From Bacteroidales bacterium (GTDB lineage Bacteria; Bacteroidota; Bacteroidia; Bacteroidales; TTA-H9), in assembly GCA_028689615.1 (NCBI GenBank), contig JAQVCV010000045.1:1-40783 (forward strand): a stretch of DNA of 40,783 bases. Direction: 5' to 3'. Both the position numbers and the translations under genes were made by a program. Position 1 is the first letter of the stretch; each line of letters opens with the position of its first letter. The notes beneath the pieces are model-generated. The model saw only the letters and a program-made list of their open reading frames with translations. It searched no databases and had not been told where the DNA came from. Shown piece by piece: positions 8,680 to 16,419 of this stretch.

Positions 8680-8685
8680 CACTAC

Positions 8686-8785
8686 AATTTAAACGGAATC
8701 TTAGATTTTGTTTTCATTGGTTTGTAAATTGTTTTTGGTTAAAGTTTGGAGAGACGGGGCTGGGAAGCCCCGTTCTTCTTTTTTA
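8686..8785 (+). ncRNA. Candidate small RNA or leader RNA of about 100 nt
   Basis: Between a -7-like element and a strong terminator lie about 100 bases with no convincing coding frame. They end upstream of the likely start of the DUF4269 gene. Either a free small RNA is made here, or this is an attenuated leader of the DUF4269 gene. The 5' end is an estimate. No known RNA family was recognised. Confidence 0.35.
8754..8785 (+). terminator. Intrinsic terminator with no gene directly upstream
   Basis: ACGGGGCT (8754-8761) pairs with AGCCCCGT (8766-8773) around a GGGA loop, followed by TCTTCTTTTTT. This is a canonical terminator for rightward transcription, lying 27 bases before the DUF4269 start codon. 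Confidence 0.85.
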
Positions 8786-8811
8786 CCGGGGTTCAAGTTA
8801 CTTCACAACTT

Positions 8812-9330
8812 ATGGATATTAGTGCTTTAGCTTCCTGGCTTTGTTGTAAACTGGAAAGATTCGGGGCTGTACTGGCTGGGAGTTTTCCGTTGGGGTTGCA
8901 GAGGCCTGACAGCGATATAGACATCATTTGTTCTTTCAGTCAGATCAAAGAATTTGAAGAGGCCCTTAGGCAACTTTTCGGACATTATCAAAACTTTCAG
9001 TTAGCAGTGAAAAACATACGCAGCGAAAGATGCGTGGTTTGCAAGTTTGTTGCTAACGGGACGGATGTTGAGATTTTCGGGCAGAATAAGGCCGTTCATC
9101 AACAATATGCCTGGCGGCACCTGGTTGTTGAACAACGTTTGCTGGAGGCCGGGGGAGAATCCTTTCGCAAGCTTGTGGCTGAGCAACGAGAAAGCGGATC
9201 TAAGACAGAGGCAGCTTTTGCAACTGTTTTGGGTCTTTCTGGCGACCCTTTCGAGGCGCTGCTTCTTTTAGAAGTCCTATCGGTCGATCAGCTGGAATCC
9301 AGATTTTTTTCAACACAGAAGCCCGCTTAG
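8812..9330 (+). CDS. DUF4269 family protein, nucleotidyltransferase-like
   Basis: 172 residues from the ATG at 8812. The frame is open from 8746, but that extension would be read through the terminator at 8754-8785, so it is not used. The motif LAGSFPLGLQRPDSDIDII at about 20-38 has the GS...DxD pattern of the polymerase-beta nucleotidyltransferase fold, which carries the two metal-binding Asp residues; a third acidic residue is probable in TDVEIFG. DUF4269 proteins are stand-alone and their substrate is not known. No HEPN/HepT partner gene lies next to it, so a MntA-HepT type toxin pair is not supported. The gene ends inside a 22-bp inverted repeat that supplies its TAG stop. Confidence 0.75.
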   Translation: MDISALASWLCCKLERFGAVLAGSFPLGLQRPDSDIDIICSFSQIKEFEEALRQLFGHYQNFQLAVKNIRSERCVVCKFVANGTDVEIFGQNKAVHQQYAWRHLVVEQRLLEAGGESFRKLVAEQRESGSKTEAAFATVLGLSGDPFEALLLLEVLSVDQLESRFFSTQKPA

Positions 9331-9352
9331 GCGGGCTTCTGTGTTGAAAAAA
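9305..9352. terminator. Perfect 22-bp inverted repeat, bidirectional terminator between convergent genes
   Basis: The arm at 9305-9326 (six T, then CAACACAGAAGCCCGC) is perfectly complementary to 9331-9352, with a four-base TTAG loop. The loop contains the TAG stop of the DUF4269 gene. It lies between that gene and leftward deoD (stop at 9364). The arms end in T-rich or A-rich tracts in both directions. Confidence 0.85.
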
Positions 9353-9363
9353 GCGAAAGAATT

Positions 9364-10074
9364 TTACAATTTCTTTACAGCAGAAAGGGCTATCTGCATC
9401 ATGTTGGTGAATGAAGTAAGCCGTTCTTCGGCTGTACACCTCTCTTCAGTGATAAGCTGGTCGCTCACGGTTAACAGCGACAGGGCATTACGTCCGAATT
9501 TGGCAGCAAGTGAATAGAGAGCTGTGGTTTCCATTTCCACAGCCAGAATTCCATGTTTCTGCCAAATGGCATATTCGGCCATCAGGTCATCAACAAAGAA
9601 GGCATCGGTGGTAAGAACCGACCCTACATGAGTTGTAAGCCCCAGTTCAACCGAGGATTCCCATGCCTTGCGCAAGAGATGAAAGTTGGCAGCAGGGGCA
9701 AATTCCATGTTACGGAATTGCAGTCGGTTGAAGTTGGAATCGGTGCTCGCGGTGATTGCAAGAATAACATCGCGCAGCTTCAAATCGGGCTGAATGGCGC
9801 CACACGTACCTATTCTGATCAGGTTCTGACAGCCATAAAAATCCATCAGTTCGGTGGCGTAAATTGCTATTGAAGGGACACCCATGCCGGTGCCCTGCAC
9901 CGAGACCCGTTGCCCTTTGTAGAAGCCGGTGTAGCCAAGCATTCCACGGATATTGTTATAACAAACTGCCTGATCAAGGTAGTTATCGGCAAGATATTTT
10001 GCCCTGAGCGGATCGCCGGGAAGAAGAACGGTTTCGGCAATCTCGCCTTGTTGTGCCTGAATGTGTATTCCCAT
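9364..10074 (-). CDS. deoD: Purine-nucleoside phosphorylase, DeoD (hexameric) type
   Basis: Cleaves purine (deoxy)nucleosides with phosphate to give the base and (deoxy)ribose 1-phosphate, in the cytoplasm, for purine salvage. 236 residues, the normal size for the hexameric bacterial type. Visible motifs: phosphate-binding [11 protein letters not shown] near the N-terminus, [12 protein letters not shown], the RIGTCG loop, the substrate motif VEMETTALY and TVSDQL, which holds the catalytic Asp of the family. The start ATG lies 18 bases after the purL stop and no separate promoter is seen, so it should be the second gene of a purL-deoD transcript, joining purine synthesis with salvage. Confidence 0.95.
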   Translation of the reverse strand: MGIHIQAQQGEIAETVLLPGDPLRAKYLADNYLDQAVCYNNIRGMLGYTGFYKGQRVSVQGTGMGVPSIAIYATELMDFYGCQNLIRIGTCGAIQPDLKLRDVILAITASTDSNFNRLQFRNMEFAPAANFHLLRKAWESSVELGLTTHVGSVLTTDAFFVDDLMAEYAIWQKHGILAVEMETTALYSLAAKFGRNALSLLTVSDQLITEERCTAEERLTSFTNMMQIALSAVKKL

Positions 10075-10092
10075 AGAAAATTTTATGTTCGG

Positions 10093-13000
10093 TTATTTTT
10101 TTATCACAGCGTTTTTCACGATCCAGCGACGTGCGTTGACAAAGGCTTCCATCCAAGGGGTTACAGCATCCGACTGACGATCAGCGGGATAATATCCCCA
10201 ATGCCAGGGATAGAACGATCTTTCGAGGTGGGGCATCATTGCCAGGTGTCGTCCGTTGGAACTGTAGAGGGCTGCCACATTGTAGTCGGAGCCGTTGGGA
10301 CTACCCGGATACTCGTTGTAGCCATATTTCATGGCTATGTTGTAATCGGCTTCGAGATTGGGAAGTCTGAAGCGTCCTTCGCCGTGAGCCACCCAGACAC
10401 CCAGGCGTGAACCAGACAGGGAGCCAAGCATCACCGAGTGGTTTTGCGGGATTTCAACTGTAAGGAAAGCCGATTCAAATTTGCCCGATTCGTTGTGATC
10501 CATAAAGGGGTGAGCCCTGTGTTCAGTTGTGATGAGCTCCAGTTCCATCATAAGCTGGCAACCGTTGCAAACACCAAGGCTTAGGGTATCTTTGCGGGCA
10601 TAGAACCTTTTCAGGGCCAGGCGGGCATTCTCGTTGTAGCGAAATGCACCGGCCCATCCTTTGGCCGACCCCAGCACATCAGAATTGCTGAATCCACCAA
10701 CGAAAACGATCAGGTTTACATCCGAAAGATCTTCTCGTTTGTTGATGAGGTCGGTCATGTGAACATCTTTTACATCGAACCCTGCCAGATGGAGCATCCA
10801 GGCCATTTCGCGGTCGCCATTCACCCCTTTTTCGCGGATGATGGCGGCTTTGATGCCGCTGCGTTCGGTGCGATGGGGATCAAGCCCCATTGAGGCAAAG
10901 GTGCCGTCGAAACTATGGGGAAACCTGAACGTGAGGGGTTGTTGATGGTAATTGACAAAACGTTTCAGGGCTTGTTCGGTACCAGCCTGTATTTTGTCGA
11001 ACAGGTAGGAGGTTTTAAACCACACATCGCGAAGGGTGCTGATGTCGAAAATGGTTTCAATTCCCCGAAATTCAACCACCAATTCATCAGTGGGGTAAGG
11101 AACACCAAGCACCGTGTATTTCACCCCTTCATTTAAAAGGAAGTTGGTTGCTTCAATCTCGTTGGTAACCTGAATTACCAGAGCCGGCGATTCGCTGAAA
11201 AGCATTTTAACCATATCGGTTTCGCCAAATTCCCCCAACCTGATTTTCATTCCAAGTCGCTGGTGCGGGAAGCACATCTCGAGCAGGGTAGTAATGAGTC
11301 CTCCGGCCGATACATCGTGGCCTGCAACAACCATCCCCGATGAGATCATTTGCTGCACTGCCGCGAAAACTTTCCGCAGGTAGCTGGCGGGAGCGGCATC
11401 GGGAACGTGAAGCCCCGGAGTGCCGAGCACCTGAGCAAGAGCCGAACCGGCAAGCCTGAATCCTTCAATTCCAAGAGGCACATAAACAATTGTTGTATCA
11501 GGATTAGCGATCAGCGCCGGTTTCACTGCCTTGGTAAAGTCGTTGGTGTGAGCTGCTGCCGACACAATGACCGTTCCGGGTGACATCACGGTGGTACCGT
11601 CGTTGTATTTCTGGGTCATCGACAAGGAATCTTTCCCTGTGGGGACATTGATTCCCAAATCAATTACAAAATCGCTCAGAGCTTTGACAGCATGGTAGAG
11701 GCGGGCATCTTCGCCTTCGTTGCGACAGGGCCACATCCAGTTGGCACTTAGCGAAACCGATTGAAGACCATTTGCAAGCGGAGTCCAAACTATATTGGAG
11801 AGTGCGCGGGTAACAGCCAGTCGGGCACCAGCTTTTTCATCAACCAATGAAGCCACAGGAGCATGACCAACGGAGGTGGCGATGCCGTGGGTTGAGTTGA
11901 AATCGAGAGCCATAATACCCAGATTGTTGAGCGGCAGTTGCACCGGCCCTGTGGTTTGCTGAAGAGCCACACGACCTGTTACCGAACGGTCAACCTTGTT
12001 GGTAAGCCAGTCTTTGCAGGCTACCGACTCGAGTTGAAGCACCATGTCGAGGTAATCGTGAAGTTTGGTCTCGTCCCAGGTGAGTTGCGGAAAGGGGGTA
12101 ACGATCTCGTGGTCGTTCATCACTGTGCGGGGAGGCTTGCCGAACATGTCGGCCAACTGGAGGTCGATGGGTTTCTCGCCGGTTTTGCGGTTCACAAAGG
12201 TAAACTGATGGTTACCTGTGGTTCTTCCAACAGCATAGAAGGGTGCCCTCTCGCGTTCGGCCACCTCTTTCAACAGGTTCAGATGCTTCTCTTTGATCAC
12301 AAGCCCCATTCTCTCTTGTGATTCGTTGCCAATTATTTCACGTGCGGAGAGGGTTGGGTCGCCAATGGGGAGTTGGTCGATTTCTATTTCGCCACCTGTT
12401 GACTCAACCAATTCCGACAGGGAGTTTAAATGTCCGCCGGCTCCGTGATCGTGGACGCTGATGATGGGGTTGTCGTTGCTTTCGGCCATAGCTCTGATGG
12501 CGTTGTAAACCCTCTTTTGCATTTCGGGGTTGGCACGTTGAACCGCGTTGAGTTCGATGGCATTTCCATATTCTCCGGTTGCGACCGACGAAACAGCTCC
12601 GCCTCCCATCCCGATTCGGTAGTTATCGCCACCGAGTACCACAACAACATCGCCTGGTTCGGGATCAGCCTTCAGGCTGTCGGTATGTTTTCCGTAACCT
12701 ATGCCACCGGCAAGCATGATCACTTTATCGTATCCATAAGTCCGGTTGCTTGCAGTTTGCTCGAAGGTGAGCAAGCTTCCGCAAATCAAGGGTTGGCCAA
12801 ACTTGTTTCCAAAGTCGCTGGCACCGTTTGAAGCCTTGATCAGGATTTCTTTTGGCGATTGGTAAAGCCAGGGGCGTGGCATTACCGACTCTTCCCACAT
12901 GCGCCCCTTTTCCAGTCGCGGATACGACGTCATGTAAACGGCGGTGCCTGCCAAAGGCATACTCCCTTTTCCTCCTGCCATTCTGTCGCGGATTTCCCCG

Positions 13001-13797
13001 CCACTCCCGGTAGATGCCCCGTTGAAAGGCTCAACGGTTGTGGGGAAGTTGTGGGTTTCTGCCTTCAACGATATTACTGATTCAAAGGGTGTAAGAGAGA
13101 AAAAATCGGCTTTATTCTGCGAGTCGGGTGCAAACTGGCTTACGCGGGGTCCCAGCAGGAAGGCTACATTATCTTTGTAGGCCGATACAATGGTATTGGG
13201 ATTCTCTTTCGAGGTGCGTTTGATCAGGGTAAACAGGGTATCGGGCATCTCTTTGCCATTGATAACAAAGGTGCCGTTGAATATCTTGTGGCGGCAATGT
13301 TCGGAATTAACCTGCGAAAAGCCAAACACTTCGCTATCGGTAAGGGGGCGACCAATGCGGGCAGCCACCTCTTCAAGATAAGCGATTTCGTCGGGACTTA
13401 AAGCCAGCCCTTCCTGCTGGTTGTAGGAGGCAATGTCGGTTACCGACTTTACTGCATCAGGTTGACGGTCGATGGAGAAGATGGTTTGATCGAGACGGGG
13501 ATAAAAAGCTTGCAACATGGGATCAAACTCCGGGGTCTGGGTCAAAACACGGCGAAACTCCTCCATTCTTACAATCCCCACCAGCCCGGTATTCTGTGTA
13601 ATCTCCACAGCATTGGTACTCCAGGGGGTTATCATTTCGCGACGGGGGCCGATGAACGACATCTCAATACACTCCTTGTCAATCCAGAGGGCATTTCCAA
13701 GAAGCCATGTTAGTTTTTCAAGATCGGGAGCTGTAGGTTTCTGATTGGTTTCTACTACAATCACCACGTTAGGTCTTCCTTCAAAAAAGAGCAGCAT
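10093..13797 (-). CDS. purL: Phosphoribosylformylglycinamidine synthase, large single-chain type
   Basis: Converts FGAR, glutamine and ATP to FGAM, the fourth step of purine synthesis, in the cytoplasm. 1234 residues, so the glutaminase is fused to the synthase and separate PurQ and PurS are not needed. Synthase motifs include FSQVNSEHCRHKIF, AETHNFPT, GGEIRDRMAGG and SVHDHGAGGH; the C-terminal amidotransferase shows GVCNGCQ (nucleophile near Cys1077) and PHLERS (His near 1190, Glu near 1192). The frame is open up to 13935, but the ATG at 13797 is preferred: it gives the MLLFF start usual for Bacteroidota PurL, and a perfect TACCTTTG promoter box lies inside the longer version at 13848-13855. 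First gene of the purL-deoD operon. Confidence 0.95.
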   Translation of the reverse strand: MLLFFEGRPNVVIVVETNQKPTAPDLEKLTWLLGNALWIDKECIEMSFIGPRREMITPWSTNAVEITQNTGLVGIVRMEEFRRVLTQTPEFDPMLQAFYPRLDQTIFSIDRQPDAVKSVTDIASYNQQEGLALSPDEIAYLEEVAARIGRPLTDSEVFGFSQVNSEHCRHKIFNGTFVINGKEMPDTLFTLIKRTSKENPNTIVSAYKDNVAFLLGPRVSQFAPDSQNKADFFSLTPFESVISLKAETHNFPTTVEPFNGASTGSGGEIRDRMAGGKGSMPLAGTAVYMTSYPRLEKGRMWEESVMPRPWLYQSPKEILIKASNGASDFGNKFGQPLICGSLLTFEQTASNRTYGYDKVIMLAGGIGYGKHTDSLKADPEPGDVVVVLGGDNYRIGMGGGAVSSVATGEYGNAIELNAVQRANPEMQKRVYNAIRAMAESNDNPIISVHDHGAGGHLNSLSELVESTGGEIEIDQLPIGDPTLSAREIIGNESQERMGLVIKEKHLNLLKEVAERERAPFYAVGRTTGNHQFTFVNRKTGEKPIDLQLADMFGKPPRTVMNDHEIVTPFPQLTWDETKLHDYLDMVLQLESVACKDWLTNKVDRSVTGRVALQQTTGPVQLPLNNLGIMALDFNSTHGIATSVGHAPVASLVDEKAGARLAVTRALSNIVWTPLANGLQSVSLSANWMWPCRNEGEDARLYHAVKALSDFVIDLGINVPTGKDSLSMTQKYNDGTTVMSPGTVIVSAAAHTNDFTKAVKPALIANPDTTIVYVPLGIEGFRLAGSALAQVLGTPGLHVPDAAPASYLRKVFAAVQQMISSGMVVAGHDVSAGGLITTLLEMCFPHQRLGMKIRLGEFGETDMVKMLFSESPALVIQVTNEIEATNFLLNEGVKYTVLGVPYPTDELVVEFRGIETIFDISTLRDVWFKTSYLFDKIQAGTEQALKRFVNYHQQPLTFRFPHSFDGTFASMGLDPHRTERSGIKAAIIREKGVNGDREMAWMLHLAGFDVKDVHMTDLINKREDLSDVNLIVFVGGFSNSDVLGSAKGWAGAFRYNENARLALKRFYARKDTLSLGVCNGCQLMMELELITTEHRAHPFMDHNESGKFESAFLTVEIPQNHSVMLGSLSGSRLGVWVAHGEGRFRLPNLEADYNIAMKYGYNEYPGSPNGSDYNVAALYSSNGRHLAMMPHLERSFYPWHWGYYPADRQSDAVTPWMEAFVNARRWIVKNAVIKK

Positions 13798-13847
13798 ATG
13801 CTTTGTATTGTGTAGGTTAACAGATTGGGGAATATCTTTTAATGGCA

Positions 13848-13855
13848 CAAAGGTA
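13848..13855 (-). promoter_or_regulatory. Promoter -7 element of purL-deoD
   Basis: TACCTTTG on the minus strand, a perfect TAnnTTTG match; a TTG lies 20 nt upstream. The RNA would start near 13842, about 45 nt before the ATG at 13797. This decides against the longer purL frame starting at 13935. Confidence 0.8.
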
Positions 13856-14066
13856 CGGGAATTTGGCGTGAGGTGCAACGTACCAAACCATTCGCTTCGG
13901 CTCTTGTGTGCTTCCAGCGGGAAATTTTCCGACAATCAGTGAGGTTGAAAACGGTTGTTCCGGCTGTCCTTTTTACTCGAACAAGCAAGCTGATTTGTTG
14001 CCCGATTGAATTCCGACCTGTGGCCCGTCAGTTAGTAGTACCCAATCAGCCAAGCCAAAAAAAACT

Positions 14067-14074
14067 TACCTTTG
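14067..14074 (+). promoter_or_regulatory. Promoter -7 element of ffh
   Basis: TACCTTTG followed by CCCCC, a perfect TAnnTTTG match, 47 bases before the ffh ATG. No clear -33 element was seen. Confidence 0.75.
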
Positions 14075-14121
14075 CCCCCAAATTTGTAAAAAGTAAAAAT
14101 CTATATTATAAGTAAAACCCC

Positions 14122-15465
14122 ATGTTTGAAGGTTTAAGCGAAAAACTCGACCGTGCGTTTAAAGTCCTGAAAGGCCAGGGACACATCAGCGAGATCAATG
14201 TGGCCGAAACCATGAAAGAGGTGCGCAAAGCGCTACTTGATGCCGACGTAAGCTATAAAATTGCCAAGCAATTTACCGACGATGTGAAACAGAAAGCATT
14301 GGGTCAGAATGTGCTTACAGCCATCTCGCCCAGTCAGCTCATGGTAAAGATTGTTCACGACGAGCTTACAGCACTGATGGGTGGCGACAAAACCGACATC
14401 AACACCAAAGGATCGCCAGCAGTTATCCTGATGGCCGGTTTGCAGGGATCAGGAAAAACCACCTTTTCGGCCAAGCTGGCCAATTACCTCAAAACAAAGA
14501 AAGGGAAGCAGGTGTTGCTTACCGCTTGCGACGTTTACCGCCCTGCTGCTATAGATCAGCTGAAAGTGTTGGGAGCCCAGATTGAAGTTGAGGTTTACAG
14601 CGAGCCGGAAAACAAAAACCCGGTTGCAATTGCCAAAAACGCCATCAAACATGCCAAGGAGAAAGGGATAGGAGTAGTTGTGGTGGATACTGCCGGCCGT
14701 CTGGCTGTTGACGAACAGATGATGGACGAGATTGGCCGCATTCGCGATGCCATAACACCCGAAGAGATCTTGTTTGTGGTGGACTCCATGACCGGTCAGG
14801 ATGCCGTGAACACCGCCAAAGCCTTCAACGACAAGCTGAACTTCGACGGTGTGGTACTCACCAAACTCGACGGAGACACCCGTGGTGGAGCTGCACTCAC
14901 CATCAGGGCCGTGGTTGATAAACCCATCAAATTTGTTGGTCTGGGCGAAAAAATGGATGCCCTCGACATCTTTTACCCCACCCGTATGGCCGATCGCATC
15001 CTGGGTATGGGCGACATCGTTTCGCTGGTAGAACGTGCACAGGAGCAATACAATGAGGAGGAAGCCCGCAAACTCCAACAAAAGATTGCCAAAGACCAGT
15101 TCAACTTCGACGATTTCATGTCGCAGATCAAACAGATCAAAAAAATGGGCAACGTGAAAGACCTCGTATCGATGCTCCCCGGCGTCGGAAAAATGATGAA
15201 AGATATCGACATCGACGACAACGCCTTCAAAAGCATCGAGGCCATCATCCAGAGCATGACACCCCAGGAACGCCAAAATCCGGTAATCCTCAACGGGTCG
15301 CGTCGCAAACGCATTGCAATGGGAAGTGGCACCGACATTCAGGAGGTAAACCGACTGATCAAACAATTCGATGAAACCCGCAAAGTGATGAAAATGATGA
15401 CCACCGGCGGAGGAAAAGGGTTGATGAAAATGGCCGGAAAAATGAAAAACGCCAAAAAACGGTAA
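14122..15465 (+). CDS. ffh: Signal recognition particle protein Ffh (SRP54 GTPase)
   Basis: Binds hydrophobic signal sequences of nascent chains together with the SRP RNA and delivers ribosomes to FtsY at the inner membrane. 447 residues, normal size. N-terminal helical domain, then the GTPase: P-loop GLQGSGKTT at 106-114, DTAGR, TKLDGDTRGGAAL, and GLGEKMDALDIF leading into the methionine-rich M domain (from about 300, FDDFMSQIKQIKKMGNV...MLPG), with the RNA-binding part NGSRRKRIAMGSGT. The C-terminus ends in a Met/Lys-rich tail (MKMAGKMKNAKKR). It has its own promoter; folD follows after 78 bases. Confidence 0.97.
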   Translation: MFEGLSEKLDRAFKVLKGQGHISEINVAETMKEVRKALLDADVSYKIAKQFTDDVKQKALGQNVLTAISPSQLMVKIVHDELTALMGGDKTDINTKGSPAVILMAGLQGSGKTTFSAKLANYLKTKKGKQVLLTACDVYRPAAIDQLKVLGAQIEVEVYSEPENKNPVAIAKNAIKHAKEKGIGVVVVDTAGRLAVDEQMMDEIGRIRDAITPEEILFVVDSMTGQDAVNTAKAFNDKLNFDGVVLTKLDGDTRGGAALTIRAVVDKPIKFVGLGEKMDALDIFYPTRMADRILGMGDIVSLVERAQEQYNEEEARKLQQKIAKDQFNFDDFMSQIKQIKKMGNVKDLVSMLPGVGKMMKDIDIDDNAFKSIEAIIQSMTPQERQNPVILNGSRRKRIAMGSGTDIQEVNRLIKQFDETRKVMKMMTTGGGKGLMKMAGKMKNAKKR

Positions 15466-15543
15466 AACGAACTTATAACCAATTGCTATTTATAACCTGT
15501 AGCCGCCCCAATGAGGCTGCAGACACTCATTCAGTTCACATCC

Positions 15544-16416
15544 ATGAAAATCATCGACGGAAAGGCTATTGCCGAAAAAATAAAAAACGAGATTAAAGCC
15601 GAAGTAGCCGCCATCATCGACCGCGACGAAAGGGCACCACACCTGGCAGCCATTTTGGTTGGCAACGACCCGGCAAGCGAAACTTACGTAGCTTCCAAGG
15701 ATCGCAATTGCAAAGCACTGGGAATAACATCGTCACTCTACAAGCTCGATGCAAAAACCACCGAAGAGGAGTTGCTCAAGGTGATTCATTTCATCAACAA
15801 CGACCCCGATATTGACGGCCTGATTGTGCAACAACCCCTCCCTTCCCATATCAATCCCGATAAAGTGATTGAAGCCATCAGCCCCGCGAAAGACGTGGAT
15901 GGTTTCCACCCGCTCAATGTCGGGAAAATGGCTATAGGGCTTCCCACTTTCCTGCCGGCAACCCCCATGGGCATCGTGGAGATGATTCGCCGCGAAGGAA
16001 TTGAAACCGAAGGCAAACACGTGGTTGTTCTGGGCAGGTCCAACATCGTTGGAACACCCATCGCCACGATGCTCAGCCGCAAAGGAAATCCCGGTAATGC
16101 AACCGTAACCCTGTGCCACAGCAAAACCGCAAACCTCAAAGAACTCTGCCTCCAGGCCGATGTTTTGATTGCCGCCATTGGCAAACCCGGTTTTGTGACT
16201 GCCGACATGGTGAAACCCGGGGCTGTTGTGATCGACGTGGGCATTCACCGCATCAGCGACAACAGCGAGAAAGGGTACCATATAGCCGGTGATGTTGACT
16301 TTGCCGAAGTATCGAAAATTGCCAGCGCCATCACCCCTGTTCCTGGTGGTGTAGGACTGATGACCATTGCAGCATTGATTATGAATACGATGAAAGCCTT
16401 TAAAAAGGAGTTGTAA
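15544..16416 (+). CDS. folD: Methylene-THF dehydrogenase / methenyl-THF cyclohydrolase
   Basis: Interconverts 5,10-methylene- and 10-formyl-tetrahydrofolate, supplying one-carbon units for purine synthesis; cytoplasmic dimer. The ATG at 15544 gives 290 residues, normal for FolD; an in-frame ATG at 15511 would add 11 atypical residues. Motifs: DPASETYVASKDR with Tyr48 and the catalytic Lys52, QQPLP, KDVDGFHP, the nucleotide-binding stretch VLGRSNIVGTPIA, and PVPGGVGLMTIA near the end. The next gene starts 3 bases after its stop, so the two are probably co-transcribed. Confidence 0.96.
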   Translation: MKIIDGKAIAEKIKNEIKAEVAAIIDRDERAPHLAAILVGNDPASETYVASKDRNCKALGITSSLYKLDAKTTEEELLKVIHFINNDPDIDGLIVQQPLPSHINPDKVIEAISPAKDVDGFHPLNVGKMAIGLPTFLPATPMGIVEMIRREGIETEGKHVVVLGRSNIVGTPIATMLSRKGNPGNATVTLCHSKTANLKELCLQADVLIAAIGKPGFVTADMVKPGAVVIDVGIHRISDNSEKGYHIAGDVDFAEVSKIASAITPVPGGVGLMTIAALIMNTMKAFKKEL

Positions 16417-16419
16417 CCC

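Larger units (their letters stand above)
8521..8811. other. AT-rich intergenic region between divergent genes
   Basis: The first 150 bases are very rich in A/T with long A and T runs and hold no ORF. A TAAATTTG element on the minus strand (8532-8525) resembles a -7 box but would place the RNA start on the ATG of the giant gene, so I do not assign it. A rightward promoter-like element and an intrinsic terminator follow (listed separately). Confidence 0.6.
13798..14121. other. Divergent promoter region between purL and ffh
   Basis: 324 bases without a gene. It holds the purL promoter (minus) and the ffh promoter (plus), with about 210 bases between the two -7 boxes. No clear operator palindrome, riboswitch or ORF with recognisable content was seen in the middle part. 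Confidence 0.6.

Noticed and set aside
8746-8811. N-terminal extension of the DUF4269 gene
   Set aside because: It would be translated through an intrinsic terminator and is not part of the family domain.
8812-9330. MntA-HepT (HEPN/nucleotidyltransferase) toxin pair
   Set aside because: No HEPN gene is adjacent; both neighbours are identified otherwise.
14449-15366. 305-codon antisense frame over ffh
   Set aside because: Shadow of the strongly supported ffh frame; His/Phe/Val-rich translation typical of reversed coding sequence.
15498-15523. Hairpin between ffh and folD as terminator
   Set aside because: An 8-bp imperfect stem without a T-run; ffh and folD more likely share a transcript.
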